A DNA stretch of 21,537 nt from positions 1 through 21,537 of IMG/VR virus record IMGVR_UViG_3300025674_000478, one strand, 5' to 3'. The stretch is from a virus. How positions within the stretch are numbered: the stretch's first letter is position 1; each line of letters begins with the position of its first letter. A program made the translations under genes and the position numbers. The notes beneath the pieces are model-generated. The model made no database searches. It worked only from the letters and a program-made list of their open reading frames with translations, and was not told the DNA's origin. Below, one piece after another: positions 7,101 through 14,274 of this stretch.

Positions 7101-8153
7101 ATGAGCTTTACATTTGAAGTCTGCAAGACTGGCGATGAAGGATATCAAGTATCCGGGACGACAGGCAAAGGAAGCAGCAGGAACACTACACAGTCTTTTA
7201 GTCAAACGTACTTAGTTAAGGCTATAGGCAGCGATGGACAACTCTTGAAGGATAATCTTTCTCAAGTTGCTGCTGCGCAGGCAGGGCTTGCAGAGGGGCT
7301 TCCTATCGTGCAGAGAACTGTCTACAGAAATGATGACGCTGGTGTTTTCCATCCTTACGCTATTTGCATGAGCAAGGATGTAAAAAGAAGAAAGGATCAA
7401 CCAGCACTATTTGACGTAACATGCACTTTCAAAACCACATCAATGGAGACTGAATTTGCAGGTACGCAACAAGTACAAAGTCCAGAGGATCTCAGTCCTG
7501 AAGTGGTTGTTTCCACGGGAGAAGATGAGGTAGTTCTTTATAGTGATACTCTTGGCCACCAATGTTATAGGTTTGGGGCAACGAAAGAGTGGTTCCAACG
7601 TCCTGTTACTGCAAAGTATCCAGTATTGACGCTCACTGTTACTCAATATGAAAAATACATTAGTTACGCAGAGATTCAAAACAGATCATATCGAACAAAC
7701 GAAAAGAAGTTCAAAGGCTTTGAGCCTGATTTTTGGCTTATTGTGGTAAAGAATGTTTCAGAAGTTGTTATACCAACAGCGTCAGGCGACCAAGAGTGGG
7801 CAAAGGTAACTTACGAGATAAAGCTAAGTGGTCAAAAATACTATGAAATGGCGTATGACCCTGAAGAAATAGCTATCGTAGCCGGAGAGTTGACACCTGT
7901 TGGATGGATTGATCTTGTCCCCGGAATTGCATCTAAATATGTTCACGAAGGGAAAATAAAAAGATTTGCTGATGAAGAAACGTCTGAAAGGTTTTTGGGG
8001 AGGATATTCGTAAGAAGCCCCGGTTCCCCTTTTGATGGAGTGCCGATTGATGGTCCTGATGCAGATACGAATGTCAGCGATAATTTCGTGGATTATTACC
8101 GTTTCTATCCATACGAACAAATAGACTTTAGTGACTTCTTACGGGACTTCTAA
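7101..8153 (+). CDS. Putative distal tail/baseplate protein, unknown family
   Basis: A 350-aa mixed protein of uncertain family. The N-terminal part is strand-like (SFTFEVCKTGDEGYQVSGTT, then 'YLVKAIGSDGQLLKDNL'); the middle has 'FDVTCTFKTTSMETEF'. Later come 'YPVLTLTVTQYEKYISYAEI' and 'AKVTYEIKLSGQKYYEMAYD', and the C-terminus is aromatic and acidic (VDYYRFYPYEQIDFSDFLRD). Two-domain beta proteins of this length after the tape measure are commonly distal tail or hub proteins, but I see no diagnostic motif. It shares a one-base stop/start overlap (TAATG) with the next gene, and the run from here to 11096 appears to be one transcription unit. Confidence 0.55.
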   Translation: MSFTFEVCKTGDEGYQVSGTTGKGSSRNTTQSFSQTYLVKAIGSDGQLLKDNLSQVAAAQAGLAEGLPIVQRTVYRNDDAGVFHPYAICMSKDVKRRKDQPALFDVTCTFKTTSMETEFAGTQQVQSPEDLSPEVVVSTGEDEVVLYSDTLGHQCYRFGATKEWFQRPVTAKYPVLTLTVTQYEKYISYAEIQNRSYRTNEKKFKGFEPDFWLIVVKNVSEVVIPTASGDQEWAKVTYEIKLSGQKYYEMAYDPEEIAIVAGELTPVGWIDLVPGIASKYVHEGKIKRFADEETSERFLGRIFVRSPGSPFDGVPIDGPDADTNVSDNFVDYYRFYPYEQIDFSDFLRDF

Positions 8154-8446
8154 TGGCACGAAAACCGCCTCCTGCGATGCACGACTGGGATTTCGTTGAA
8201 GATACCGGAGTCGAAAACTGCATTGCCTACACATCAAGCACAGGGATTCCTGCAAGGGCTGGCTCAGTCGCAGGAAAAGCAACTGATGTAAACCTTTACT
8301 ACATCGGAACCGATGGAACTCTGCTCGACGCAGGAACAAACCTGACGGTTTACAATCTATTTGGTACAGCAGTTGGCGGAGACACTTACATAACTTGCAA
8401 AAAAGTTGAGAGCGTATGGATCGTTGATGCGGAGGACTGCGGTTAA
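8153..8446 (+). CDS. Small beta-rich tail-region protein, unknown
   Basis: A 97-aa protein starting on the last base of the upstream stop codon and ending with the same kind of one-base overlap into the next gene. It contains 'MHDWDFVEDTGVENCIAYTS', 'KATDVNLYYIGTDGTLLDAG', 'LTVYNLFGTAVGGDTYITC' and 'VESVWIVDAEDCG', a regular alternation suggesting a small beta sandwich. Three cysteines (one in each of the first, third and last pieces). The tight coupling on both sides suggests it works with its neighbours, perhaps as a small fibre or adhesin-associated subunit. The family is not recognised. Confidence 0.55.
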   Translation: MARKPPPAMHDWDFVEDTGVENCIAYTSSTGIPARAGSVAGKATDVNLYYIGTDGTLLDAGTNLTVYNLFGTAVGGDTYITCKKVESVWIVDAEDCG

Positions 8447-10653
8447 TGGCTATTAAACACAGTCCGGGGTGTGGCTGCTGCGGTGGTGTAACAACCTGCT
8501 GCGAGACTATTGAGGTTAAACCGCTTCCGACTAGGACGGTGGTTGGTGGTGTTGCCAGCTACAGCGACACCACTTGGAATAGCAGTTACGTCACAGGCAT
8601 CAGCGGGACTGATAACACGGTTCCGGCTAATACGACGGTGACGATTGAGGTTCCAATCGGCTGTACCGATTATGTAGTTGATGTTGAGGTACTGGACGAT
8701 AATGGCGAGCTAACGACGAGCAGCGATCCGGGTCTTTTCATCAAGGTTGGCGACTGCTTGCAGGCAAGCAACGAACTGCCGCCAGTGACTCCAAGCTCGT
8801 TTTGGGATGGCAGCACTGTCTCGGATGACATTCAGTGGCCGCTGATCTACTCTCAGCACGATTGCAGGACTCTGGAGCGTGATAGTTTCAATCTTACTAA
8901 GACAACTATCACCAGACCGTTCTACGGTGACTTTTATGCTGCATACCGCTTCGCGGAGGTGTTCAACTCGGCTGCAATGGAGTCGAGAGTTGTGGCATAT
9001 CGTGCGCCACCTTGGAGGTCTGATACGAGTACGGACAAAGCAGACCAAGCAAGCACTATGAGACTTCCACATGATGCGGGGGGTCTTACTGTTCAGATCA
9101 CGATTCAAACCGGCGGAAGTCCAGTGGAGATCGGAGTAATTAAAGTTTACTCCGGCCATCGAGCATGTACGGCGATTAGCTCTCTTGATGATGTTCCGAT
9201 CACCGAGGACTGCAATTTAGACTTGGATGATTATTCGACCGCTCAGAACCCGTGGTATACCGTTACGAACCCAGCATCCTATATCGTAAACAATGGAGCA
9301 ACATCTCAAACAGCAAACAAAACTGGGCCAATTCTAAGTAGCGGAGGATGCAGCGACCCAGCTTGCGACTATGACTATTCAGCATCGCTGGATATGAGTT
9401 TCTGGACAGGTAATATTTCTTGGGTTTTGCGCAAAGCTGCGGGCCATGCTTATTATGAATATGACAGTAGTGATCCAATAGTCGGTGGATACGGTATAGG
9501 TGTTCCAGCAGCAGCTTATGCGGATGCTACAACAGCGGATGCAACTGCACTCGATGGGTACATCGCAAAGGTCGGAAACCACTCGTGGACGCACTCAGAC
9601 AGGCTAGTTGATTGGCGGGCGTATGCGTATGCCGAGCCAGATCTGGATGGCGATAACTACACCATAAGTCATTCGCTATCGGTGACGGGAACCTGTGATG
9701 TTGTGGCTTCATCGCAGGCAACCATAGACGCCATTCTTGACGTTTATAGAGAGGACAGGATTTACCCGAGTGGCGGGCCGTTGCTTTTGGGCATGCCATT
9801 AGGATCTTTCCCATGCGTATATCCTCCGAGGTTCTGCCCCGGTGATGCGCAGGTAAGTTATGACAGCATTTCATTAGGGCCGAATACACTTGCAGGAAGG
9901 CGGCATTGCCGTCCATTGATGCCACGAGGCGAGTTCTCAAGTAGCTATGGCGTCGAGAACTTTTGGAATCTGTCAGGGTCATTCGTTTATCCAGCAGCAA
10001 GTAACAGTGCAGCGGTTTCCAAAGAAATTAGCTTTATTCATTCCGCCGTGAGCGATACAACTGGAAACGCCTGCTACGACACTTACTCACGCAGCGCAAT
10101 AGATGTTGACGTCAGCGAAGATGCGACAATTACAAAGATTCCAACATACGATGCGAGCGACTCATCCGGTGCTACTGAATATCAACGCATCGGCGGGATA
10201 GGCTATGAGTTCATTCCGACGCGAGATCTGCATTTGCAGAACTTATCGCTGTATATCAACGACGAGTCTGCAACATTCACAGCGACCAACGGACTCGTGA
10301 TGCTGTATACGGCGATTAATTCGAGTTCGTACAGACCAGACTATGCTACTTGCGGATGCCCATGTACTGCGAGCGAGCTTTACTATGACGATCTGTTTAC
10401 TCTTGGAACCAGTTGCGTAAGCTATCATCGCTGGATGGAGTTCTCCGATGGCACAGACACTTGGTACGTTAAATGGGAGTCGGTATACGGTTTTCCGCTT
10501 TATACTTGGACTTTTCTTTTTAGAAGAAAAAGTGACTGCAAAGAAATAGAGTTCACAGGCGTCAGCAGTTCGCTACCAAGCACAACGAACCGAGTCAATA
10601 AAACAGCAACCAATGGTAACTCCGATACACTATCCATAGACGTTCTGACATGA
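8446..10653 (+). CDS. Large Cys-rich virion protein, putative tail fibre/adhesin
   Basis: A 735-aa protein, the largest in the window. It opens with a cysteine cluster (HSPGCGCCGGVTTCCETIEV), then a long beta-rich body with many Ser, Thr, Tyr and Asp and scattered cysteine pairs: 'DCRTLERD', 'SSGGCSDPACDYDYSASLDM', 'GTCDVVAS', 'FPCVYPPRFCPGDAQ', 'CGCPCTASELYYDD'. Near residue ~580, 'ATEYQRIGGIGYEFIPTRDL' and 'HLQNLSLYINDE' look like a jelly-roll or carbohydrate-binding segment. No transmembrane helix or lipobox is evident. Its size, composition and place after the tape measure suggest a host-contact fibre or tail-tip protein. From memory, CC-rich N-termini of this kind occur in planctomycete phage-like genes. 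Cysteines may bind metal or form disulfides. It overlaps the next start by four bases (ATGA). Confidence 0.58.
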   Translation: MAIKHSPGCGCCGGVTTCCETIEVKPLPTRTVVGGVASYSDTTWNSSYVTGISGTDNTVPANTTVTIEVPIGCTDYVVDVEVLDDNGELTTSSDPGLFIKVGDCLQASNELPPVTPSSFWDGSTVSDDIQWPLIYSQHDCRTLERDSFNLTKTTITRPFYGDFYAAYRFAEVFNSAAMESRVVAYRAPPWRSDTSTDKADQASTMRLPHDAGGLTVQITIQTGGSPVEIGVIKVYSGHRACTAISSLDDVPITEDCNLDLDDYSTAQNPWYTVTNPASYIVNNGATSQTANKTGPILSSGGCSDPACDYDYSASLDMSFWTGNISWVLRKAAGHAYYEYDSSDPIVGGYGIGVPAAAYADATTADATALDGYIAKVGNHSWTHSDRLVDWRAYAYAEPDLDGDNYTISHSLSVTGTCDVVASSQATIDAILDVYREDRIYPSGGPLLLGMPLGSFPCVYPPRFCPGDAQVSYDSISLGPNTLAGRRHCRPLMPRGEFSSSYGVENFWNLSGSFVYPAASNSAAVSKEISFIHSAVSDTTGNACYDTYSRSAIDVDVSEDATITKIPTYDASDSSGATEYQRIGGIGYEFIPTRDLHLQNLSLYINDESATFTATNGLVMLYTAINSSSYRPDYATCGCPCTASELYYDDLFTLGTSCVSYHRWMEFSDGTDTWYVKWESVYGFPLYTWTFLFRRKSDCKEIEFTGVSSSLPSTTNRVNKTATNGNSDTLSIDVLT

Positions 10654-11096
10654 TCTGCCGATGTGGTGCATCGTTCCGCAGGCTGCACCCAGAGATGAAT
10701 AAATGCCGATGCGGTGATGTTTATGATGGAAAAGGCAATCTCATGGATGCCGAGCAGAAATCATTGTCAAGTAGGACTAAGCTAATTCAAATCAGTCAAC
10801 AACAACAAGATGTAGAAGCTGATGGCTTTTACAACAAGCCCGGATCAGCACTAGAGTCTTTGATACCTGATTGGGTTGTTCAGTTTAAGGACGGATGTGG
10901 ATGCAAGGATTACTCTAAGAAGATGGACAAATGGGGAACGGAAGGTTGTATTGCTAGAGAAAACGAGATCATTGGACATCTAATGCAACAAAGTGATAAA
11001 CTAATCCCTGTCTTTCGAGGACTTCCTCAGTCGTTCAGGAAGGCAGCAGCGAAGAAGTTGCTGGCAAAGGCGATAGAGATGTCTAAGAAAACGTAG
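10650..11096 (+). CDS. CxC zinc-ribbon-like protein with GCGC..MDxWGxxGC motif
   Basis: A 148-aa protein with two cysteine features. The N-terminus has CRC at residues 3-5 and CRC at 19-21, a possible zinc-binding pair. The second half holds 'PGSALESLIPDW', then 'GCGCKDYSKKMDKWGTEGC' (Cys83, Cys85, Cys100) followed by 'ENEIIGHLMQQS' and a basic helical C-terminus. I recall the pattern 'PGtEL..ll ... C.C..ra..Mn.wG...C.....I...l..ea' as recurring in small genes of aquatic and planctomycete phages, usually near tail genes. No function is known to me. It closes the structural block; only ~80 bases separate it from the DNA-metabolism genes. Confidence 0.65.
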   Translation: MICRCGASFRRLHPEMNKCRCGDVYDGKGNLMDAEQKSLSSRTKLIQISQQQQDVEADGFYNKPGSALESLIPDWVVQFKDGCGCKDYSKKMDKWGTEGCIARENEIIGHLMQQSDKLIPVFRGLPQSFRKAAAKKLLAKAIEMSKKT

Positions 11097-11171
11097 GGAG
11101 TTTTGGAAATTCCCCGGCTCTCCGTTAGAATTATGTCGTTCCCCTCCCTAGCGACTAATTTTGGCGGAGAG
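11094..11171 (+). promoter_or_regulatory. Interlocked inverted repeats before the resolvase start
   Basis: Two perfect 7-base inverted repeats are interleaved: TAGGGAG (11094-11100) with CTCCCTA (11144-11150), and CTCTCCG (11118-11124) with CGGAGAG (11165-11171). The order A-B-A'-B' means both can form only as a pseudoknot; otherwise they compete. The last arm is the ribosome site of the next gene and is followed by a run of seven T, so it could act as a ribosome-site lock or an attenuator. Seen by eye only. Confidence 0.4.
11103..11131 (+). promoter_or_regulatory. Candidate sigma-70-like promoter (TTGGAA-17-TAGAAT)
   Basis: TTGGAA at 11103-11108 and TAGAAT at 11126-11131 are separated by 17 bases. 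They match the -35 and -10 consensus in 4/6 and 5/6 positions. The site lies in the only gap between the virion genes and the resolvase, so it would start the metabolism block. The match is moderate and could be chance. Confidence 0.35.
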
Positions 11172-11178
11172 TTTTTTT

Positions 11179-11607
11179 ATGTTTGATCTGTTCGGAATGA
11201 CGAGTAATTACAAGATCGTCATTGATAAAGAAATTAAAAACGGAAACAACGGCCAGACAAAACATTGGGGGACTTCCCACCGAGAGCGTCAGCAATGGAT
11301 GAACGCTCTACGTCAGTCTTACATCGTCGAGTCAAACGGCGCGGAGATTCCAACGACTGACTATCTTGAATGTGCCTCCCCCTGCTACAAGCAGGGACTT
11401 CTGATTACAAGGCATCTGGGGAAGAACCAACGGTTCTTCGATCCATGTAGTGTGCTAAGGGGTAATGCCAAGCAACTCGTAGATGGGTTGATTGAGATGG
11501 GTGTAGCTAAAGATGACTCACTTAAATATCTGCTGTTTGTCATTGGGCTGCAAAGTGATGCCGATAGGGAGATCGGTCCTTATACGACAGTGGAAGTTTT
11601 CTCATGA
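11179..11607 (+). CDS. RusA-like Holliday junction resolvase (divergent)
   Basis: A 142-aa protein likely to cut Holliday or branched DNA during phage recombination and packaging. The N-terminal strand 'YKIVIDKEIKNGNNGQTKHW' fits the RusA-like start. The C-terminal half has 'RFFDPCSVLRGNAKQLVDGL' and 'GVAKDDSLKYL', matching the RusA pattern 'D.DN..gg.K.liDgL...g.i.DDs' with Asp88, Lys98, Asp102, Asp112 and Asp113. The usual DDN triplet after the first Asp reads PCS here, so one metal ligand may be lost. I chose ATG 11179 with CGGAGAG eight bases upstream rather than TTG 11161. It overlaps the next gene by ATGA. Family call is good; activity is uncertain. Confidence 0.62.
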   Translation: MFDLFGMTSNYKIVIDKEIKNGNNGQTKHWGTSHRERQQWMNALRQSYIVESNGAEIPTTDYLECASPCYKQGLLITRHLGKNQRFFDPCSVLRGNAKQLVDGLIEMGVAKDDSLKYLLFVIGLQSDADREIGPYTTVEVFS

Positions 11608-12281
11608 GCGGATACCTGATAATAGGCGATACTCATTGCCCTACGATGCTTACTAATTACGTCGATTTCCTCAAGGAGATCCAGCGTAAGTACAAGATCA
11701 AACAAGATCATGTAATACACATAGGCGACTTGGTAGACCTACACTGTCTGTCTTTCCACAAAAAGACTCCAGAGCATGTTGCTGCTGACTTTGAATACAA
11801 GCGTGCATTGGTTCAGATCAGAACGCTTACCAAAGCGTTTCCAAAAGCAAAGATGCTCATGGGGAACCACGATGCTTTGCCGATGCGTCTTGCCGTCGAG
11901 ATAGGGCTTCCTACGAACTATCTAAAGAACTTCAACAATGTATTTGAGCTACCAAAAGGATGGCAGGTCTTTCCAAGGTATCATCAACTCATCATTGATA
12001 ATGTTCTTTACCAACATGGAGATCGAGGCAGGAACTCGGCTATCCTCAACGCCAAAAGTGAGTTCCGGCCAGTATGCCAAGGACATCATCACAGCAAGGC
12101 TGGCGTTGAGTTCTTTGCAAACTCAAAAGAACGAATATGGGCGATGCAAGTTGCATGTGGAGTTGACCACAGTACCGCCGCGATGTCCTATGGGTTGAAG
12201 TATTCTCAAAAGCCAATCATCGGTTGTGGTGTAGTTATGAATAATGGGGAGACACCCATCTTCGAGCCGATGCTCCTATGA
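11604..12281 (+). CDS. Calcineurin-like metallophosphoesterase
   Basis: A 225-aa binuclear metal phosphoesterase. All family motifs are present in order: Asp9-x-His11 in 'IIGDTHC', Gly41-Asp42-Leu-Val-Asp45, Gly87-Asn-His-Asp90, His138 in 'YQHGD', and Gly160-His-His-His163 ('CQGHHHS'). There is no signal peptide or membrane segment, so it acts in the cytoplasm. Substrate cannot be told from sequence; phage relatives include DNA end-processing nucleases and nucleotide or protein phosphatases. Overlap by ATGA with the resolvase-like gene and with the Band 7 gene suggests joint expression, and a DNA-processing role is inferred from that. An intact catalytic set makes an active enzyme likely. Confidence 0.85.
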   Translation: MSGYLIIGDTHCPTMLTNYVDFLKEIQRKYKIKQDHVIHIGDLVDLHCLSFHKKTPEHVAADFEYKRALVQIRTLTKAFPKAKMLMGNHDALPMRLAVEIGLPTNYLKNFNNVFELPKGWQVFPRYHQLIIDNVLYQHGDRGRNSAILNAKSEFRPVCQGHHHSKAGVEFFANSKERIWAMQVACGVDHSTAAMSYGLKYSQKPIIGCGVVMNNGETPIFEPMLL

Positions 12282-12793
12282 ACCTACTAGATCTGCTAAG
12301 TGCTTTCTTAGAACCTCTGCTCGACCTTATACCTCGTATTGCTCGTAGACCAGCGAGTAATGAATGGATGGTTGTGGATAGGCTCTTTAGAAGCGTTGTC
12401 ATCAAGAAAGTGCCGGTCATTCACTTTCCTTTTATCACACACATCGAGTATCTACCTAAGCACGAAATTCCTATCGACTGCGGACTGCAAAGAGTAACGA
12501 GTGCAGATCAACACTCAGTCGCGGTAAACGCTACTGCACTCATACAGATCATTGACCCTGTTGTTTGCAGAGACAAAGCCGCGCAGGATTACGAAGAAAC
12601 GGTATCGCTTATCATTCGATCAGTCGTTTGCGATATCGTGAGTAATCACAACTGGTCGCATGTCCAAGACCTAATGAACGACGGCCATGGGTTCGATGAG
12701 ATTTCCGAGTCAATCGAACGGTTCGGTATCGAACTAATCTCATTCAGGATCGAGGATTTGCAGCAGGTTTTGCCTATTTCTATGCTTCAATAA
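12278..12793 (+). CDS. SPFH/Band 7 domain protein
   Basis: A 171-aa protein with the SPFH (stomatin/prohibitin/HflKC) fold pattern. It has 'VPVIHFPFITHIEYLPKHEI', 'IDCGLQRVTSADQHSVAVNA' and 'ALIQIIDPV', where the family has 'D...lTsaD...v.v......ri.Dp', followed by helices 'ETVSLIIRSVVCDIVS' and 'IERFGIELISFRIEDLQQ'. The first ~20 residues are hydrophobic and amphipathic (LLDLLSAFLEPLLDLIPRIA) and could act as a peripheral membrane anchor; there is no full transmembrane helix. SPFH proteins form rings on membranes and often control proteases or membrane stability. The role in a phage is open: host membrane takeover, protease control or superinfection effects are possibilities. It ends the small metabolism operon. 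Confidence 0.72.
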   Translation: MNLLDLLSAFLEPLLDLIPRIARRPASNEWMVVDRLFRSVVIKKVPVIHFPFITHIEYLPKHEIPIDCGLQRVTSADQHSVAVNATALIQIIDPVVCRDKAAQDYEETVSLIIRSVVCDIVSNHNWSHVQDLMNDGHGFDEISESIERFGIELISFRIEDLQQVLPISMLQ

Positions 12794-12812
12794 AATATTT
12801 ATAGAAATGGTG

Positions 12813-12841
12813 TTGACTCAGCAATTATCTATTCATATAAA
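12813..12841 (+). promoter_or_regulatory. Strong sigma-70-like promoter (TTGACT-17-TATAAA)
   Basis: TTGACT at 12813-12818 and TATAAA at 12836-12841 have an exact 17-base spacer; each hexamer matches consensus in five of six positions. It lies in an 89-base gap before a gene with a good ribosome site (GGGAG at 12871-12875, seven bases before ATG 12883). It is the best promoter candidate in the window and probably drives the early or middle genes 12883-15390. Confidence 0.72.
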
Positions 12842-12844
12842 TAG
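12829..12844 (+). promoter_or_regulatory. Palindrome over the -10: candidate operator
   Basis: CTATTCATATAAATAG pairs with its own reverse complement in seven of eight positions; only the 12834/12839 pair fails. It covers the -10 hexamer of the promoter at 12813. A dimeric repressor bound here would block RNA polymerase. AT-rich sequence gives chance palindromes more easily, so confidence is limited. Confidence 0.4.
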
Positions 12845-12882
12845 GGGCGTGACGACTATTACTTAACCAAGGGAGCAATGAA

Positions 12883-13452
12883 ATGAAAGAAATATGTTAC
12901 GATCTTGAATCACTAAACGCTTGGTATATTAAACTCTGCGAAGTTCACAATACATCTGTCATCCTCGCTGAACTACCAGACGAGTATCTTTCGAAAAACG
13001 AAGTCAATGTTGAGCTTATCGACTCAAGAATAGCAGAGTGTGAGACACTTATTCATCACACGATGGATTTTTATACAACTTGGAACAAGTTTAGATTCAA
13101 TCGTGATTTGCTAATTCTGTCGCACGTTGAGTTAAGAAAAAAAGAACCTATCGTGCTGCACAAATTAGGAATCGAAGGAACTCTGCCAGCAAACCTTCTC
13201 CATTTTTGTGCAGCAAAGCTAATAAGATGGGTCGAGGGAGTAATTGTCGAAATCCAATGTGCAGCAGAAGGAGATGGCGATGTGGCATCACTTCACAACG
13301 AGGAGGTCCAGAGGCTCAAGGAACAGTGTCCAGTTAGCGAGAACGAGTTGTCCTTAATTGCTTCAAGGTTGCGAGAAGAACATTCCTTGATTGCAATGAA
13401 TTTGTTTAACTCAAATGAAGGAGCAAACGATGGCGAAGAGTCACAAGCGTAA
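12883..13452 (+). CDS. Hypothetical protein, first gene after strong promoter
   Basis: A 189-aa, mostly helical, acidic protein with no recognised family. The blocks include 'ICYDLESLNAWYIKLCEVHN', 'DSRIAECETLIHHTMDFYTT', 'RFNRDLLILSHVELRKKE' and a C-terminal helix ending in an acidic tail 'NSNEGANDGEESQA'. Scattered Cys and His do not form a clear metal site. It is the first gene after the promoter at 12813 and has an SD of GGGAG seven bases before the ATG. A minimal ATG-AAA-TGA at 12878 overlaps its start, but its spacing to the ribosome site is too short to be used. First-in-operon position suggests an early regulatory or takeover role, which is inference. Confidence 0.5.
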   Translation: MKEICYDLESLNAWYIKLCEVHNTSVILAELPDEYLSKNEVNVELIDSRIAECETLIHHTMDFYTTWNKFRFNRDLLILSHVELRKKEPIVLHKLGIEGTLPANLLHFCAAKLIRWVEGVIVEIQCAAEGDGDVASLHNEEVQRLKEQCPVSENELSLIASRLREEHSLIAMNLFNSNEGANDGEESQA

Positions 13453-13636
13453 CGGAGCAAAAGCAATCGAAGTGGAGATCGAAGGTCGAGAGTGTGATTA
13501 CATTCTTCAGATCAATGGTAAGGAATACTACTGCGAGCGAGATGGAAGCAGTACATTCAAGTGCAACGGTAGAACTGGAACACTAACCTTTATCTCGAAG
13601 ATGGCGAAGAGTGGGATCTTTGATAGGGAGAATTAG
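13430..13636 (+). CDS. Small basic protein, unknown
   Basis: A 68-aa protein. I start it at ATG 13430 because AAGGAG (13418-13423) is six bases upstream; a longer version would begin at 13415. A basic N-terminus (AKSHKRNGAKAIEVEIEGRE) leads to strand-like 'CDYILQINGKEYYCERDGSS', 'FKCNGRTGTLTFIS'. Three cysteines could form a small metal site, but spacing is not diagnostic. It overlaps the upstream gene by 23 bases and is followed directly by the next. No family recognised. Confidence 0.5.
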   Translation: MAKSHKRNGAKAIEVEIEGRECDYILQINGKEYYCERDGSSTFKCNGRTGTLTFISKMAKSGIFDREN

Positions 13637-13637
13637 A

Positions 13638-13832
13638 ATGAAAGATGAGAAGGATTCACTGATGGCGATGGGAGAGATCAAGGCTTTGAATAAAGTTATT
13701 GATGCACTTGATTCAGTTATCTCGTCCATTCGTTCTGGACCGTCAAGAGACTTTTCGGTTATGTATCAGGTATCAACGCCGCTATATGATCTTCTTCATA
13801 AAGAGAAGCTAAAAGCATTTGAAAGAATCTAA
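13638..13832 (+). CDS. Small helical protein, unknown
   Basis: A 64-aa protein starting at ATG 13638 with AGGGAG (13625-13630) seven bases upstream; a GTG at 13611 in the same frame lacks as good a site. The sequence is mainly helical: 'EKDSLMAMGEIKALNKVIDA' and 'SVMYQVSTPLYDLLHKEKLK'. No cysteine, no membrane segment, no recognised family. It lies one base after the upstream stop codon. Small size and position in the early block suggest an accessory factor, but no function can be inferred. Confidence 0.48.
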   Translation: MKDEKDSLMAMGEIKALNKVIDALDSVISSIRSGPSRDFSVMYQVSTPLYDLLHKEKLKAFERI

Positions 13833-13854
13833 CCAAGACGCAAGGAAGCGTAAC

Positions 13855-14274
13855 ATGATGGTCAATGGAGCAGAAATTAGTGAGCGTAACTTAGAAGAGT
13901 TTGCAAAGCTCTGTGGTGATGCAATCTCCCGTGTAGGAAGAGAGTCAAACATCGCCTACGAACTAAGCTATGCGATGAAGAAGCTGAAAAAGTTTTTCGA
14001 TCAACCGCTAGATACTTTCAGCGACAGTGGATTACGAAAGTTAAAACGAAGAATCGAAGGGAGGAAAGCATTTATGTGGTGGGAGCGTAGGCGTGTGTTC
14101 TGCGATCTCCTATTGTTTGATGAGGAAGGGTACTGCTATACCGTTGAAGAAGCAGCATCACCGGACATCATCTTTGATGAAGATGAAATTTACGACTACT
14201 GTAGAATGATTAAGGAGCAGCGTGATGACAATTTTGTCGAGAGCGACTTCTGGGAAGAAGAAGAAGCCGCTTAA
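13855..14274 (+). CDS. Hypothetical acidic protein, unknown
   Basis: A 139-aa protein. I prefer ATG 13855 (AAGGA eight bases upstream) over TTG 13819. It begins MMVNGAEISERNLEEFAKLC, continues as helices with a basic-aromatic core 'LRKLKRRIEGRKAFMWWERR', and ends in an acidic tail 'VESDFWEEEEAA'. The acidic C-terminus resembles DNA-mimic or SSB-tail ends but is not diagnostic. The last 50 bases overlap the next gene, whose ribosome site AAGGAG (14212-14217) lies inside this one, so translation is likely coupled. No family recognised. Confidence 0.5.
   Translation: MMVNGAEISERNLEEFAKLCGDAISRVGRESNIAYELSYAMKKLKKFFDQPLDTFSDSGLRKLKRRIEGRKAFMWWERRRVFCDLLLFDEEGYCYTVEEAASPDIIFDEDEIYDYCRMIKEQRDDNFVESDFWEEEEAA

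Noticed and set aside
8710-9159. Minus-strand frame of 149 codons and a minus-strand frame of 157 codons at 9527-10000.
   Set aside because: Both are fully inside the 735-aa Cys-rich gene, have low-plausibility composition and no upstream ribosome site.
12878-12886. ATG-AAA-TGA mini-ORF overlapping the start at 12883.
   Set aside because: The ribosome site GGGAG is only two bases from this ATG, too close, while the spacing to 12883 is normal.
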